A model generated the notes under the pieces. The model searched no databases. It was given only the letters and a program-made list of their open reading frames with translations, and was not told where the DNA came from. A DNA stretch of 36,046 nt from NCBI GenBank assembly GCA_965370435.1, contig CBDUUP010000004.1, positions 1-36,046 of the forward strand. The letters are read 5' to 3'. Numbering within the stretch: the first letter of the stretch is position 1; each line of letters starts with the position of its first letter. The position numbers and the translations under genes are program-made. Shown piece by piece: positions 17,398-25,867 of this stretch. Origin of the DNA: CBDUUP01 sp965370435. GTDB lineage: Bacteria; Chloroflexota; Anaerolineae; Anaerolineales; UBA11579.

Positions 17398-18228
17398 TCA
17401 AGCATAGTCAATCTCAAGCGTATCGCAAATCTGGGTAAATAAAGCCCCAATATTGAAAATCAGTGAACTGCCTGTATTCACTCCCAGGCGCTTTACTCTG
17501 TATCCAACCGCGTAGTGTGCGTCTCTCTCAGTGTCATCAATTGTAAAGCCACCCTGAACTGTTTCATCACCGGTTACTTTTATGCGTCCTGGATTGGCTT
17601 CAAATTCTTGAGCGCAAGTTTTCAGCAGCATCACTTGGGTAGATTTGGAATCAATCTTTTCAATATCCAGTTCAGCGCCTAAAAACTTGAATTGGGTCAG
17701 GATTGAAAAATCTTCTTCTGTATCAAATGACACAATATCAATATTTACAAAGAATTTGCTGCCAATAAATCCATTCTCAATTGCAAAATCAAAATAGGCG
17801 GTTGTATCGCCGCTAACCCTCCCGCCGCCATCCAGATTGTATTTTTTGGTTATAACGGCCAGGATTTTCTTTAGGCCAGTATCGAAATCTTCCCGGAAAT
17901 CAGCATAGAGCTTTTCCCTGAGGAAAAGAGGAATTTTACAATCATCTATGAGGATAGGTAAAATAGTGATTTTCTTGTCATCAACCTCTCTTATCAATGC
18001 GGCATTGAGTTCTTTTTTTACCCAATCAGATTGTATGGAGTTTTTAGATAAGACGATGCACATATAACTCGCGCCTTCAATGCCATCCTGGATTTTGGTG
18101 ATGAAGGAATCGCCCACGCTGATTTTCCATTTGTCTTTCCAAACCTTAACATTATGCCTGACCAGTTCGATAGCAAGCTTATCCACGAATTCAGAGTCTT
18201 TGTGATTATAGCTAATAAAGACGGACAT
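17398..18228 (-). CDS. TIR-domain protein, possible defence effector
   Basis: This 276-aa protein has an N-terminal TIR domain (about residues 1-130) opening FISYNHKDSEFV. The putative catalytic Glu73 lies in SDWVKKELNAAL, the usual position in NAD-hydrolysing TIRs. The C-terminal half (about 140-276) is beta-rich by eye and unrecognised (VFDTEED-like acidic turns, then KVTGDETVQGGF). Bacterial TIR proteins commonly deplete NAD after infection, but many need a sensor partner, and none is seen next to this gene. The gene has lower GC than its neighbours and lies between short repeats, which suggests acquisition. The ATG at 18228 begins the domain directly; its ribosome binding site is weak. 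The TIR call is firm; the defence role is inference. Confidence 0.9.
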   Translation of the reverse strand: MSVFISYNHKDSEFVDKLAIELVRHNVKVWKDKWKISVGDSFITKIQDGIEGASYMCIVLSKNSIQSDWVKKELNAALIREVDDKKITILPILIDDCKIPLFLREKLYADFREDFDTGLKKILAVITKKYNLDGGGRVSGDTTAYFDFAIENGFIGSKFFVNIDIVSFDTEEDFSILTQFKFLGAELDIEKIDSKSTQVMLLKTCAQEFEANPGRIKVTGDETVQGGFTIDDTERDAHYAVGYRVKRLGVNTGSSLIFNIGALFTQICDTLEIDYA

Positions 18229-18675
18229 AGTTCAGCGGCCTTTGGTGAAAAAAATCCTATTTCCTATTTACTTAGTTTCTTACTACTTGTCGCCCAACTT
18301 CTCCATAAACCCACTGAACTGCTCGAGTGCAGCGGGTACTCAATCGAGCGGGTCATTGCCGGTAATGATGCAACACTGCCCGATTTACTTGTGATTATAT
18401 CTTAATCATTGCTTATCATAATCTGTAGTTTATTTAAGCATACAGCAAACTCACTTGTTTAACGTAATGAACAGAGAACCTCCCGCAGGTTATACTTGAG
18501 GAAAATCTACCCAATTTTTCCAGACCTGACCCTGAAACGAACATATTTCGACCCAACTTGCGGGAGGTTGCATAACCTCCCAATCTTAAAGTTCAATCCA
18601 TCACATGTCCAAAAGCGGGTAAAATATACCTCTGTAGCTAATTAGAAACCCACCTGAAACCCAGGAGACCTCGCC
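18229..18675. repeat. Intergenic region with competing inverted repeats
   Basis: AACCTCCCGCAGGTT (18477-18491) can pair with AACTTGCGGGAGGTT (18555-18569). The latter also pairs with the adjacent AACCTCCC, giving the 8-bp stem GGGAGGTT-GCAT-AACCTCCC at 18562-18581. The two pairings exclude each other. The rest (18229-18470) shows no gene. This looks like a dispersed repeat upstream of the GH3-like gene. Confidence 0.5.
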
Positions 18676-21483
18676 TTGCGAAGATTCGCCTCGCCGCTCA
18701 ACCCCATCATCTTCATCCTGCTGGCGCTATGCGTGCTCAGCCCGCTGGCGGTGGGAAGAGCCGCGCCCGCTTACCAGGGGCCGACCCCGGAGGAGCGCGC
18801 CCAGGCCCTGCTGGAAGGATTGACCCCCGAAGAGCGGGTGGGCCAGCTCTTCATGTTGACCTTCACCGGCGTTGAAGCGGGCGAAGAATCGTTGATCTAT
18901 GATCTGATCGCCAATTACCATATTGGCGGCTTGATCTTTCTGGGGGAGAACGGTAATTTTTCCGACTCCGCCAACACCCCCGAGGGGATCGCCACGCTGA
19001 CCCGCACCCTGCAAGAGATCGAATCGCTCACCTCCCAGGGAAGCATGACCGACCCGGTCAGCGGAGAGATATTCTCCCCGGCCTTCATCCCCCTCTTCAT
19101 CTCTATCTCCCAGGAAGGGGATGGCGCTCCCTATGACCAGTTCACTGCCGGACTGACCCCCCTGCCCAGCGGGATGGCCTTGGGCGCCACCTGGCATCCC
19201 GACTACGCCCGGCAGGTTGGGTATGTGCTGGGGGAGGAGTTATCCACCCTGGGGTTCAACTTGCTGTTGGGGCCTTCATTGGATGTTCTGGAAACGCCTC
19301 CCGCGGCGGGAGGGCTGGGCATCCGGGTCTTCGGCGGCGATCCTTACTGGGTGGGACAGATGGGCAGCGCTTATGTGACCGGCGTACATGAGGGAAGCCT
19401 GAATCGAATTACAGTCATAGCCAAGCATTTCCCTGGCTTTGGGGGCACCGACCGCCTGCCAGGGGAAGAGATCCCCACCATACGAAAATCGGTTGAGCAG
19501 TTGGGATTGATAGACCTGCCCCCATTCTATGCAGTCACCGGGGAGGCAGAAACCCCGGATGCGACGGTGGATGGGTTGCTGCTCTCCCACATCCGAGTCC
19601 AGGGCTTGCTGGGCAGCATCCGCGCCAGCGCCCAGCCGATCAGTTTCGACGCCGAGGCCCTCGAAATCTTGATGGGGTTGCCCGCCTTGGCCTCCTGGCG
19701 AGCGGATGGCGGCCTGATGGTCAGCGATGACCTGGGCAGCCGGGCTGTGCGCCTGCTGCGAGACCCCAATGAGATCAGCTTTCCAATTGACCTGGTAGCC
19801 CGGGATGCCTTCATCACCGGCAGCGACCTGCTTTACCTGGGCGGTTTTGTGGATGAGGAGAACCCGGAAAATTACCCCGACCTGATCCATGCCCTGGATC
19901 AATTTGCTGAAAAATACCGCATAGACAGCGTTTTTGCGGAAGATGTGGACGCTTCGGTCTTGCGAATCCTGACCCGCAAGTTCCGCATGTACGAGACCTT
20001 CACCCTCACCTCCGTGCTGCCCGATCCCAATGCCTTGTATGTATTGGGGCAGGGCGAACAGATCACCCAGGATGTCGCCCGCCAATCCGCCACTCTGATC
20101 TGGCCCTCCGAGTCAGAACTGGACACCGTGATTCCTACTCCCCCCAGCTTGAGCGACAAAGTTGTCTTCCTCACCGACACCCACCCGACTACCTCTTGTG
20201 CAGAGTGCCCGGAGGAGCCTACGTTAGAGGCTGACGCCCTGGAGAAGGCGGTGGTAGCCCTGTACGGCCAGCCGGGCGGACGGATCGTGCGCCAGAACCT
20301 GACCTCTTACTCCTTTGAGGACCTGGAAGCGATGCTCGACAGCGATGGGGGATTCTCCCAACTGCAAACCGATCTGCGCAACGCCCAATGGATTGTGTTT
20401 TCCCTGCTGGATGTGGACCCCACTCGCCCCACTTCCCAGGCCTTACATCGCTTCCTCACTGAACGCCCAGACTTGCAAGGGCAAAAGCGCATCATCGTCT
20501 TTGCCTTCAACGCCCCCTACTACCTGGATGCCACCAGCATCGCCAAGCTATCCGCCTACTATGCCCTGTACAGTAAATCTCCGCCCTTCTTGGACGTGGC
20601 CGCCAACCTGCTCTTCGATGAAATTCAGCCTATCGTGGGCGCTTCCCCGGTTTCGATCTTGGGGATCAATTATGATTTGACCTACATGACCTCCCCGGAC
20701 CCGGTCCAGATCATCCCTTTGCACTTCAATATCGAAGCGCCGGAGGTGGAACCCGACGCCGTACCACTGCCGGTTGAAATCAATCTGGGGGATACCGCCC
20801 CGGTGCGGACCGGCGTCATCAAGGATCACAATGGGAACTCAGTCCCCGATGGCACTCCGGTGCGCTTCTTCCTGGCGGAGGTGGAACCAGAGACCAATAC
20901 CGTGGCGCTGGTATTGCTGGAGAAGACCGCCACGACGGTGGAGGGCGTGGCCCACATCTCCTTCCAGATCGATACGCCGGGCAACATGGTGATCTACGCG
21001 CTCTGCGGACAGCCGGAAGCGTTCTCCGAGGAATTGAACTTTATCACCAATCCCCTGGAAGTAGACCCCACCCAAACCCCGGCCAATGTTGAGACCGAGG
21101 CCCCCCCGGCAACCGCCCTGCCCACTCAGGAGACGCCCTTCCCTACCAGCACACCCCAACTTCCCCCTCCAGAAACCGGAACCGAATTCGCTGATTGGCT
21201 GATCGCTTTGTTGGTGTCGGGGGTTATGGCGGCGACGGCTTACCAACTCAGTTCGCTGGCCGGCCGGGTGCGTTGGGGCATCCGTTGGGGGTTGGTGGCC
21301 CTCATCAGCGGGATGTCCTCCTACACCTACCTGGCCGCAGGATTACCGGGCAGCGACCTGGCGCTCAACAATTGGGGGACTCTGGGCGTAGCGCTGAGCA
21401 CCCTGGCCGGCGCGGCCGGCGGCATGGCCCTGGCCTACACAGTACGCATCATCCGCCGGGTGAGAAGAAAGAGGAAAAAATAA
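18676..21483 (+). CDS. Exported GH3-family (NagZ-like) protein with C-terminal membrane anchor
   Basis: 935 aa, starting at TTG with AGGAGA upstream. A signal peptide covers residues 1-30. The GH3 N-terminal barrel spans about 35-400, with KHFPGFGGTD at 250 and the nucleophile region VSDDLG at about 349-354. A C-terminal GH3-like domain follows, then an Ig/invasin-like piece near 700-790 (DHNGNSVPDGTPVRFF), a Pro/Thr linker and membrane segments between about 839 and 922, ending in basic residues. NagZ enzymes cleave N-acetylglucosamine from muropeptides. Here the usual acid/base Asp-x-His dyad after KHFPGHG is replaced (TDRLPGEE), so chemistry or substrate may differ, or the enzyme may be inactive. 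It is expected to act outside the membrane. The family is firm; activity is uncertain. Confidence 0.9.
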   Translation: MRRFASPLNPIIFILLALCVLSPLAVGRAAPAYQGPTPEERAQALLEGLTPEERVGQLFMLTFTGVEAGEESLIYDLIANYHIGGLIFLGENGNFSDSANTPEGIATLTRTLQEIESLTSQGSMTDPVSGEIFSPAFIPLFISISQEGDGAPYDQFTAGLTPLPSGMALGATWHPDYARQVGYVLGEELSTLGFNLLLGPSLDVLETPPAAGGLGIRVFGGDPYWVGQMGSAYVTGVHEGSLNRITVIAKHFPGFGGTDRLPGEEIPTIRKSVEQLGLIDLPPFYAVTGEAETPDATVDGLLLSHIRVQGLLGSIRASAQPISFDAEALEILMGLPALASWRADGGLMVSDDLGSRAVRLLRDPNEISFPIDLVARDAFITGSDLLYLGGFVDEENPENYPDLIHALDQFAEKYRIDSVFAEDVDASVLRILTRKFRMYETFTLTSVLPDPNALYVLGQGEQITQDVARQSATLIWPSESELDTVIPTPPSLSDKVVFLTDTHPTTSCAECPEEPTLEADALEKAVVALYGQPGGRIVRQNLTSYSFEDLEAMLDSDGGFSQLQTDLRNAQWIVFSLLDVDPTRPTSQALHRFLTERPDLQGQKRIIVFAFNAPYYLDATSIAKLSAYYALYSKSPPFLDVAANLLFDEIQPIVGASPVSILGINYDLTYMTSPDPVQIIPLHFNIEAPEVEPDAVPLPVEINLGDTAPVRTGVIKDHNGNSVPDGTPVRFFLAEVEPETNTVALVLLEKTATTVEGVAHISFQIDTPGNMVIYALCGQPEAFSEELNFITNPLEVDPTQTPANVETEAPPATALPTQETPFPTSTPQLPPPETGTEFADWLIALLVSGVMAATAYQLSSLAGRVRWGIRWGLVALISGMSSYTYLAAGLPGSDLALNNWGTLGVALSTLAGAAGGMALAYTVRIIRRVRRKRKK

Positions 21484-21710
21484 GGATGAAGAGCTTTGCC
21501 CTGAGCTTGTCGAAGGGCAGAAGAAAGGAAATTGGATTGCGAATTTCGGATTGCGGAGTATGTGATTGTGCCTCAGACGCATTGAGCGTTTAACCCCCCA
21601 TCTTGTCTCCCACAGTTTATTCGCCCACTTGCTCCTTGCATACTTGCCCACTTGCAACTTGCCCCCTGTTTCCCTGTATACTTGTCTACTTGTTTATCCC
21701 ACTGCCTCCC
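21484..21710. repeat. Gap between convergent genes with dispersed repeats
   Basis: GCCCTGAGCTTGTCGAAGGGC (about 21498-21519) has complementary ends and is a repeat word I know from many environmental genomes. CACTTGC and CTTGTCTACTTGT words follow (21620-21695); their complement recurs at about 23706-23735 (AGACAAGTAGACAAGG). No gene is seen. Confidence 0.45.
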
Positions 21711-22700
21711 TCACCTCAAAAACGTCACGATCAAACTGACGAACAGCAGCCCCAGAGAGATCAAAGCCAAAGTGCGCTCGACCGGGGCGGAGAATACGTC
21801 TGCCAGGGTGGGCGTGGGCAGGGGCGCCCGGGGCTTGGATTTGGGATTCCAATCGCCCAGCAGCGCCTGGCGGAAGGTTTCCATATTCTGGGGGCGGTCG
21901 TCGGGGTGGAGGCGCATGGCCCAGAGGATAGCCCGCTCGGTGCGGGGGCTGATCTCCGGGTTGAGGGACTGGGGAGGGGACAGGCGTCCCGGGCTGAGGA
22001 ACCGCTCGCGGGCTTCGATGGGAGGGGTGTTGGTCAGCAATTGGTAAAGGGTGGCCCCGAAAGAGAAAACGTCGCTGCGGGCGTCGGTGTGGCCGGTGTC
22101 GCCGCCGTACTGCTCCAGAGGCGTGTAATGGGCGGTCCCCCGGCCCTGCACCACCGTGATGGTCATCTCCTCCGAGGCCAGCACCTTGACCAGCCCGAAG
22201 TCCACCAGCTTGATGGTCCCTCCGGGGGTGAGCTTGAGGTTGCTGGGTTTGATGTCTCGGTGGAGGATGGGGGTCTCCTGGCCGTGCATGAAGGTGAGGG
22301 CCTCGGCCAATTGGCTGGCCCAGGCCAGCACGTCCCGCTCCTGGAGGAAGGCATCTTGCCGCTTGGCCTCGTGCATGATGGTGCGCAAGTCTTTGCCGGG
22401 GATGAAGTCCATCACCAGGTAGTCGCGGGTCCCTTCGGAGAAAAAATCTGAGACCTTGGGCAGGTTGGGATGGTCCAGGCGCGCCAACACCGTGGCCTCG
22501 CGCTCGAACTGGTCGCGGGCTTGTTGAAGCAATTCCGGCGGCATGGAGCGGTCATATTCGACCTCCTTGAGGGCGCAGAGGCGCCCCTCCAGGCGCAGGT
22601 CTTCAGCCAGGTAAATGCTGCCCATCCCCCCTCGGCTGATGAACCGCCGGACCTTATATCGATTGTAGACAGTGTCGTCGGCCTTCAATGGCGGGGCCAT
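21711..22700 (-). CDS. Membrane Ser/Thr protein kinase (PknB-type)
   Basis: 329 aa. Kinase domain about 15-280: glycine loop ISRGGMGSIY (21-30), ATP-binding Lys45 in CALKEV, catalytic loop HRDIKPSN (Asp149), DFG at 167-169, and an activation segment with GRGTAHYTPLEQ. A Pro-rich linker leads to one C-terminal membrane helix (about 309-328) with almost nothing after it, so the kinase is held at the inner face without a sensor domain. All catalytic residues are present. GAGAGG lies 8 nt before the ATG at 22700. It is divergent from an FHA/winged-helix regulator, whose FHA domain reads phospho-Thr, so the two probably form a signalling pair, as with PknH-EmbR. Confidence 0.95.
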   Translation of the reverse strand: MAPPLKADDTVYNRYKVRRFISRGGMGSIYLAEDLRLEGRLCALKEVEYDRSMPPELLQQARDQFEREATVLARLDHPNLPKVSDFFSEGTRDYLVMDFIPGKDLRTIMHEAKRQDAFLQERDVLAWASQLAEALTFMHGQETPILHRDIKPSNLKLTPGGTIKLVDFGLVKVLASEEMTITVVQGRGTAHYTPLEQYGGDTGHTDARSDVFSFGATLYQLLTNTPPIEARERFLSPGRLSPPQSLNPEISPRTERAILWAMRLHPDDRPQNMETFRQALLGDWNPKSKPRAPLPTPTLADVFSAPVERTLALISLGLLFVSLIVTFLR

Positions 22701-23024
22701 GAAGTTTACCTCTCGATAAGAATGTGGACGATTGCGATTCTCAATTGTAACAGTATCAAGACTCAGAAACAGGGCGGGTATCCATCCTGGCAGAAAACTT
22801 GATACTGCATAAATCGCGATTATCTGCTACTATATAGGTGATTGACGGTATGAACATTAAGATAATTCGGCGCCTTTACCGTCAAATCACGGTGATTGAG
22901 AAAAAAACACTCAATCACTTGGCAAATGCGCACATCGTAGTTATTTATTCAATTTTCTTTGCGCATTTGCTAAGGCAGAAGCACGCGAGCGGCGTACCTT
23001 TATTATACACCGGAGAGTCGTTTT
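22701..23024. promoter_or_regulatory. Divergent kinase/FHA control region with three inverted repeats
   Basis: AGGTGATTGACGGTA (22836-22850) pairs with TACCGTCAAATCAC (about 22877-22890). GTGATTGAG (22892-22900) pairs with CTCAATCAC (22910-22918). GCAAATGCGC (22922-22931) pairs with GCGCATTTGC (22961-22970). They may be operators or a small repeat element. The first arm recurs upstream of the HD-GYP gene. No gene is seen here. Confidence 0.5.
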
Positions 23025-23693
23025 ATGGAGCGGAAGGACGAAGAACTACCCGTACTGGTGGGGCAGATCGGGCCGTTGAACGGGCAGCGCTGGACCTTGG
23101 ATAAGCCCTTGACCGTGGGGAGGGATTCTTCTTGTGACATCGTTATTTCCGACCGGCAGATCTCCCGGCAGCACGCCCGTTTCACCCCCCGCCTGGATGG
23201 GGTTTACGTGGAGGATATGGGCAGCCGGAACGGCACTCACTATAACGGCAAGCGCATTGAAACCTCGGTGTTGTTGGAGGATGGGGATATGATCCAGGTT
23301 TCTCTGGCCCAGCAGTTCTTGTACCTCAGTTCAGACGCTACCATGCCCCTGGAACTGAGCGACGTTTCCGCCATGCCCCTTTACCAGGGGCGGCTGCGGA
23401 TGGAGAAGCGCTCCCGCCGAGTCTGGGTGGGCGATCTGGAGATCGTGCCTCCGCTTTCGGTGGCTCAGTTCCGCATGCTGGACCTGCTCTACGAGCGGGA
23501 CGGGCGGGTGGTCTCACGGCAGGACTTGATCGAGCAGGTTTGGGGGGAGGAACAGGCCTACGAGGTCTCCAACCAGGCCCTGGACGCCCTGGTGCGACGC
23601 CTCCGCGACCGCCTGGCCGAATTAGATTCCGACCACATGTATATCGTCACCGTGCGGGGCCACGGGCTGCGGCTGGAGAATCCGCAGAAGTAG
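23025..23693 (+). CDS. FHA domain / OmpR-type winged-helix regulator
   Basis: 222 aa. An FHA domain occupies about residues 24-100, with VGRDSSCDIVISD, SRQHARF and GSRNGTHYNG, the phospho-Thr-binding residues of the family. An OmpR/PhoB-type winged helix lies at about 130-218, with SVAQFRMLDLL, GRVVSRQDLIEQVWG, the recognition-helix part LDALVRRLRDRL and the wing VRGHGLRL. It has no receiver domain, so input should come through FHA binding to a phosphorylated partner, most simply the divergent kinase. GGAGAG lies 7 nt before the ATG. The order FHA then winged helix is the reverse of EmbR. Its own promoter region with inverted repeats may be its target. Confidence 0.93.
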   Translation: MERKDEELPVLVGQIGPLNGQRWTLDKPLTVGRDSSCDIVISDRQISRQHARFTPRLDGVYVEDMGSRNGTHYNGKRIETSVLLEDGDMIQVSLAQQFLYLSSDATMPLELSDVSAMPLYQGRLRMEKRSRRVWVGDLEIVPPLSVAQFRMLDLLYERDGRVVSRQDLIEQVWGEEQAYEVSNQALDALVRRLRDRLAELDSDHMYIVTVRGHGLRLENPQK

Positions 23694-24000
23694 GGGGGAG
23701 GGGAACAGGTAGACAAGTAGACAAGGAAACAGGGAGAACGCTAGATGAGGAGTCGAAGCGCCAGCCCTTCAGCCGGGACTTTTCTATTCACCCAAATGGC
23801 CTGCACAATTTCTATTGCACCCAACAATATCATAACCCGCGACCTGCCAACCTTCAACCTCCCAACCTTCAACCCCTCCTCCCCACCCACTTGCCGAATC
23901 CTCGATTTCATGTGACAATAGCCGGGGCTGATACACCCTATCCCCACGCGACCCCTATAACCATTTCCCCCTGGATGGAGGCAGTTTCGAGAGAGTGAAG
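23694..24000. other. Intergenic region with short direct repeats
   Basis: The first part holds AGACAAGTAGACAAGGAAAC-type words that are complementary to words at 21650-21700. Further on CAACCTTCAACCTCCC-type words repeat (23848-23880). No convincing gene, hairpin terminator or promoter was found. Confidence 0.4.
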
Positions 24001-24390
24001 ATGAAAAGATTGACTGGTCTCCTTTTAGTCCTCCTTCTATTGTTGACTCCCTCCTGCCGTCCCATCCCCTACCGGACGCCAATGCCCGCCTCCCCTACCG
24101 CGCCCCCTCTCCCCACAAAATCCAGCAGCCCCACGGTCAAGGCCACCATCACCGCCTGCGTGAATGCCTCCAGCCTGAGGGTGCGCTCCGGGCCGGGGAC
24201 CGAGTATGCCATCGTGAGCGGCCTGGAGGAGGGCGAGTGTGTTGAGCTGGACGGCCGCAACGAGGACGGGGAGTGGGTGAGATATGCCGGTGGGTGGATG
24301 GCGGCGGGTTTCCTGGACTACGTCGGATCCATCACTGAACTGCCGGTCGTGTACAGCAGCACGCCTACGGCAGAAAACGGCGGGTCTTGA
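24001..24390 (+). CDS. SH3-domain lipoprotein
   Basis: 129 aa. Signal peptide with a Leu-rich core and lipobox LTPSC (Cys19), a Pro/Thr/Ser-rich linker to about residue 45, then one bacterial SH3 domain (about 48-110; SSLRVRSGPGTEYAIVSGLEEGE and GGWMAAGFL). Such domains often bind cell-wall peptides or act as spacers on surface proteins. The ATG at 24001 is preferred; a GTG two codons upstream (23995) is also possible. The C-terminus is short and polar. It follows the regulator on the same strand after about 300 bp, so co-transcription is uncertain. Confidence 0.88.
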   Translation: MKRLTGLLLVLLLLLTPSCRPIPYRTPMPASPTAPPLPTKSSSPTVKATITACVNASSLRVRSGPGTEYAIVSGLEEGECVELDGRNEDGEWVRYAGGWMAAGFLDYVGSITELPVVYSSTPTAENGGS

Positions 24391-24445
24391 GCCAATTCTT
24401 CCATCTCCTTGACTTAATAATACTACTCAAGGCAACCGACATCCC

Positions 24446-25657
24446 ATGAAACCCCACGCCCCTTCCGACCTATCCTCCTTCCACATGACCCCCGCAGACC
24501 CAGACCGGCATCTGATGCCCATATCCCAGATGACGGCGGATGCCTTCGCCAACGGGCAGTACGTTGACGAGATCAGCCGCCAGTATATCGGCAACTGCCA
24601 TTACGACTGGGATACCTCCCGGCTTATCTGGGACGAGGAGCGCTTGATCCACCATTGGGGCGTGTGGGGCTATCCTATGCGGGTGGGGAGAGTGACGCTC
24701 AAAGTTGCGGGGATCGGAGCCGTGGTCACCGAGGAGGCCTACCGGAAGCGGGGACTGATGGAGAGGGCGGCTCTCGACTCGATCGTGACGATGGGGGAAA
24801 ACGGGTATGATCTCAGCATCTTGCGGGGCCGCCATTACGTGAAGTTCGGCTACGCCCGGGCCTGGAACTACGTCACCTACCGCCTGACCCCGGAGGAGAT
24901 CCCCTCCCTGGAGGCCCTGCGCCCCTATGAACTCCTGGGGCCGGAAGAAATGGACGCCATCATCGCCCTGTACAACCGGGATCACGAGGCCTTCAGCGGG
25001 ACTTGTGTCCGCCCGACTTACCGGATGCTGACGGCGGAGGATAATGGGTTCTACGGCTGGTTGGATGGAGAGGGGCAATTGGAAGGCTACGTTCGCGCCA
25101 AACCAACCGAGGATAAGAAGACCCTGCAATGCCTGGAAGCCGCCGGAGACCCAGAGACCGGCCTGGCCGCGCTGGCCGACCTTTTCAAGAAGGGGGAGTA
25201 CGAAGCCTTGACCTTTTTCACCATGCCCCACCATCACCCCATGCAAAAGATCATCCGGCGGGGGGCCTGCATCCAGGAGAACCGCTATTTCTACCACACC
25301 GGCTGGCGGGTGCGGATCGTGAACTTGCAGAGCGCCTTGACCAAGCTCCTCCCGCTGCTGGAAGAACGCCTCCACCATTCCCACTTGGCGGCCTGGCAGG
25401 GGGAGCTTCATCTGAATGCGGGCGAACAAAGCGCAAACTTGAAATTCGAGAATGGAAAGGCGCTGGTCACCGAAGGTGTTCCGAGCCAGCACAACCTCCA
25501 GGGGGGCGCGGAGATCGGCCGGTTCCTGATCGGCTCGGACGAACCCGAAGAGATCATCCAGCAATCGGAGATGGTCTGCACGGGAAAGGGGATTGAGCTG
25601 GCAGCAGCGCTGTTCCCCAATCTCTATCCCATGATGAGCCATTGGGACGAGTTCTGA
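24446..25657 (+). CDS. Eis-like GNAT N-acetyltransferase
   Basis: 403 aa. The N-terminal GNAT domain carries VAGIGAVVTEEAYRKRGLM near residues 85-105, the acetyl-CoA binding signature (V.TxxxYRxRGL) of Eis-type enzymes. A second GNAT-like domain and a C-terminal sterol-carrier-like region (about 290-400) fit the family's length of about 400 aa. Eis enzymes acetylate amines of aminoglycosides or peptides in the cytoplasm; the substrate here cannot be told. The ribosome binding site is weak (AAGG about 14 nt upstream). It follows the lipoprotein gene by 55 bp, so it may be in the same transcript. Confidence 0.85.
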   Translation: MKPHAPSDLSSFHMTPADPDRHLMPISQMTADAFANGQYVDEISRQYIGNCHYDWDTSRLIWDEERLIHHWGVWGYPMRVGRVTLKVAGIGAVVTEEAYRKRGLMERAALDSIVTMGENGYDLSILRGRHYVKFGYARAWNYVTYRLTPEEIPSLEALRPYELLGPEEMDAIIALYNRDHEAFSGTCVRPTYRMLTAEDNGFYGWLDGEGQLEGYVRAKPTEDKKTLQCLEAAGDPETGLAALADLFKKGEYEALTFFTMPHHHPMQKIIRRGACIQENRYFYHTGWRVRIVNLQSALTKLLPLLEERLHHSHLAAWQGELHLNAGEQSANLKFENGKALVTEGVPSQHNLQGGAEIGRFLIGSDEPEEIIQQSEMVCTGKGIELAAALFPNLYPMMSHWDEF

Positions 25658-25675
25658 TCAAACTCAATAGCTTCC

Positions 25676-25750
25676 TTGCGCATTTAGGTGATTTGACGGT
25701 AATTTAGACGATGTTATCTTAAAGTTCAAACTGTCAATCACCTATCGCAA
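25676..25750. repeat. Inverted repeat related to the FHA-gene control region
   Basis: The left arm TTGCGCATTTAGGTGATTTG plus ACGG (25676-25699) and the right arm CTGTCAATCACCTATCGCAA (25731-25750) are imperfect complements. The core AGGTGATT(T)GACGG is shared with 22836-22850. It lies about 120 bp upstream of the HD-GYP start and could be an operator or small mobile repeat. Confidence 0.5.
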
Positions 25751-25867
25751 AGCATTAATTATGTATAATGGGACTAATCGACGATTATTTTTGCCTCTAT
25801 ATTTAGCGCGTTATCCCAAAAATGGGCGATATCGTAATTTTCACTAGAGGCCAGAAGGTTAGTGGTC

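Noticed and set aside
24470..25642. Long minus-strand frame opposite the GNAT gene
   Set aside because: It is antisense to a clear Eis-like gene and shows no known motif.
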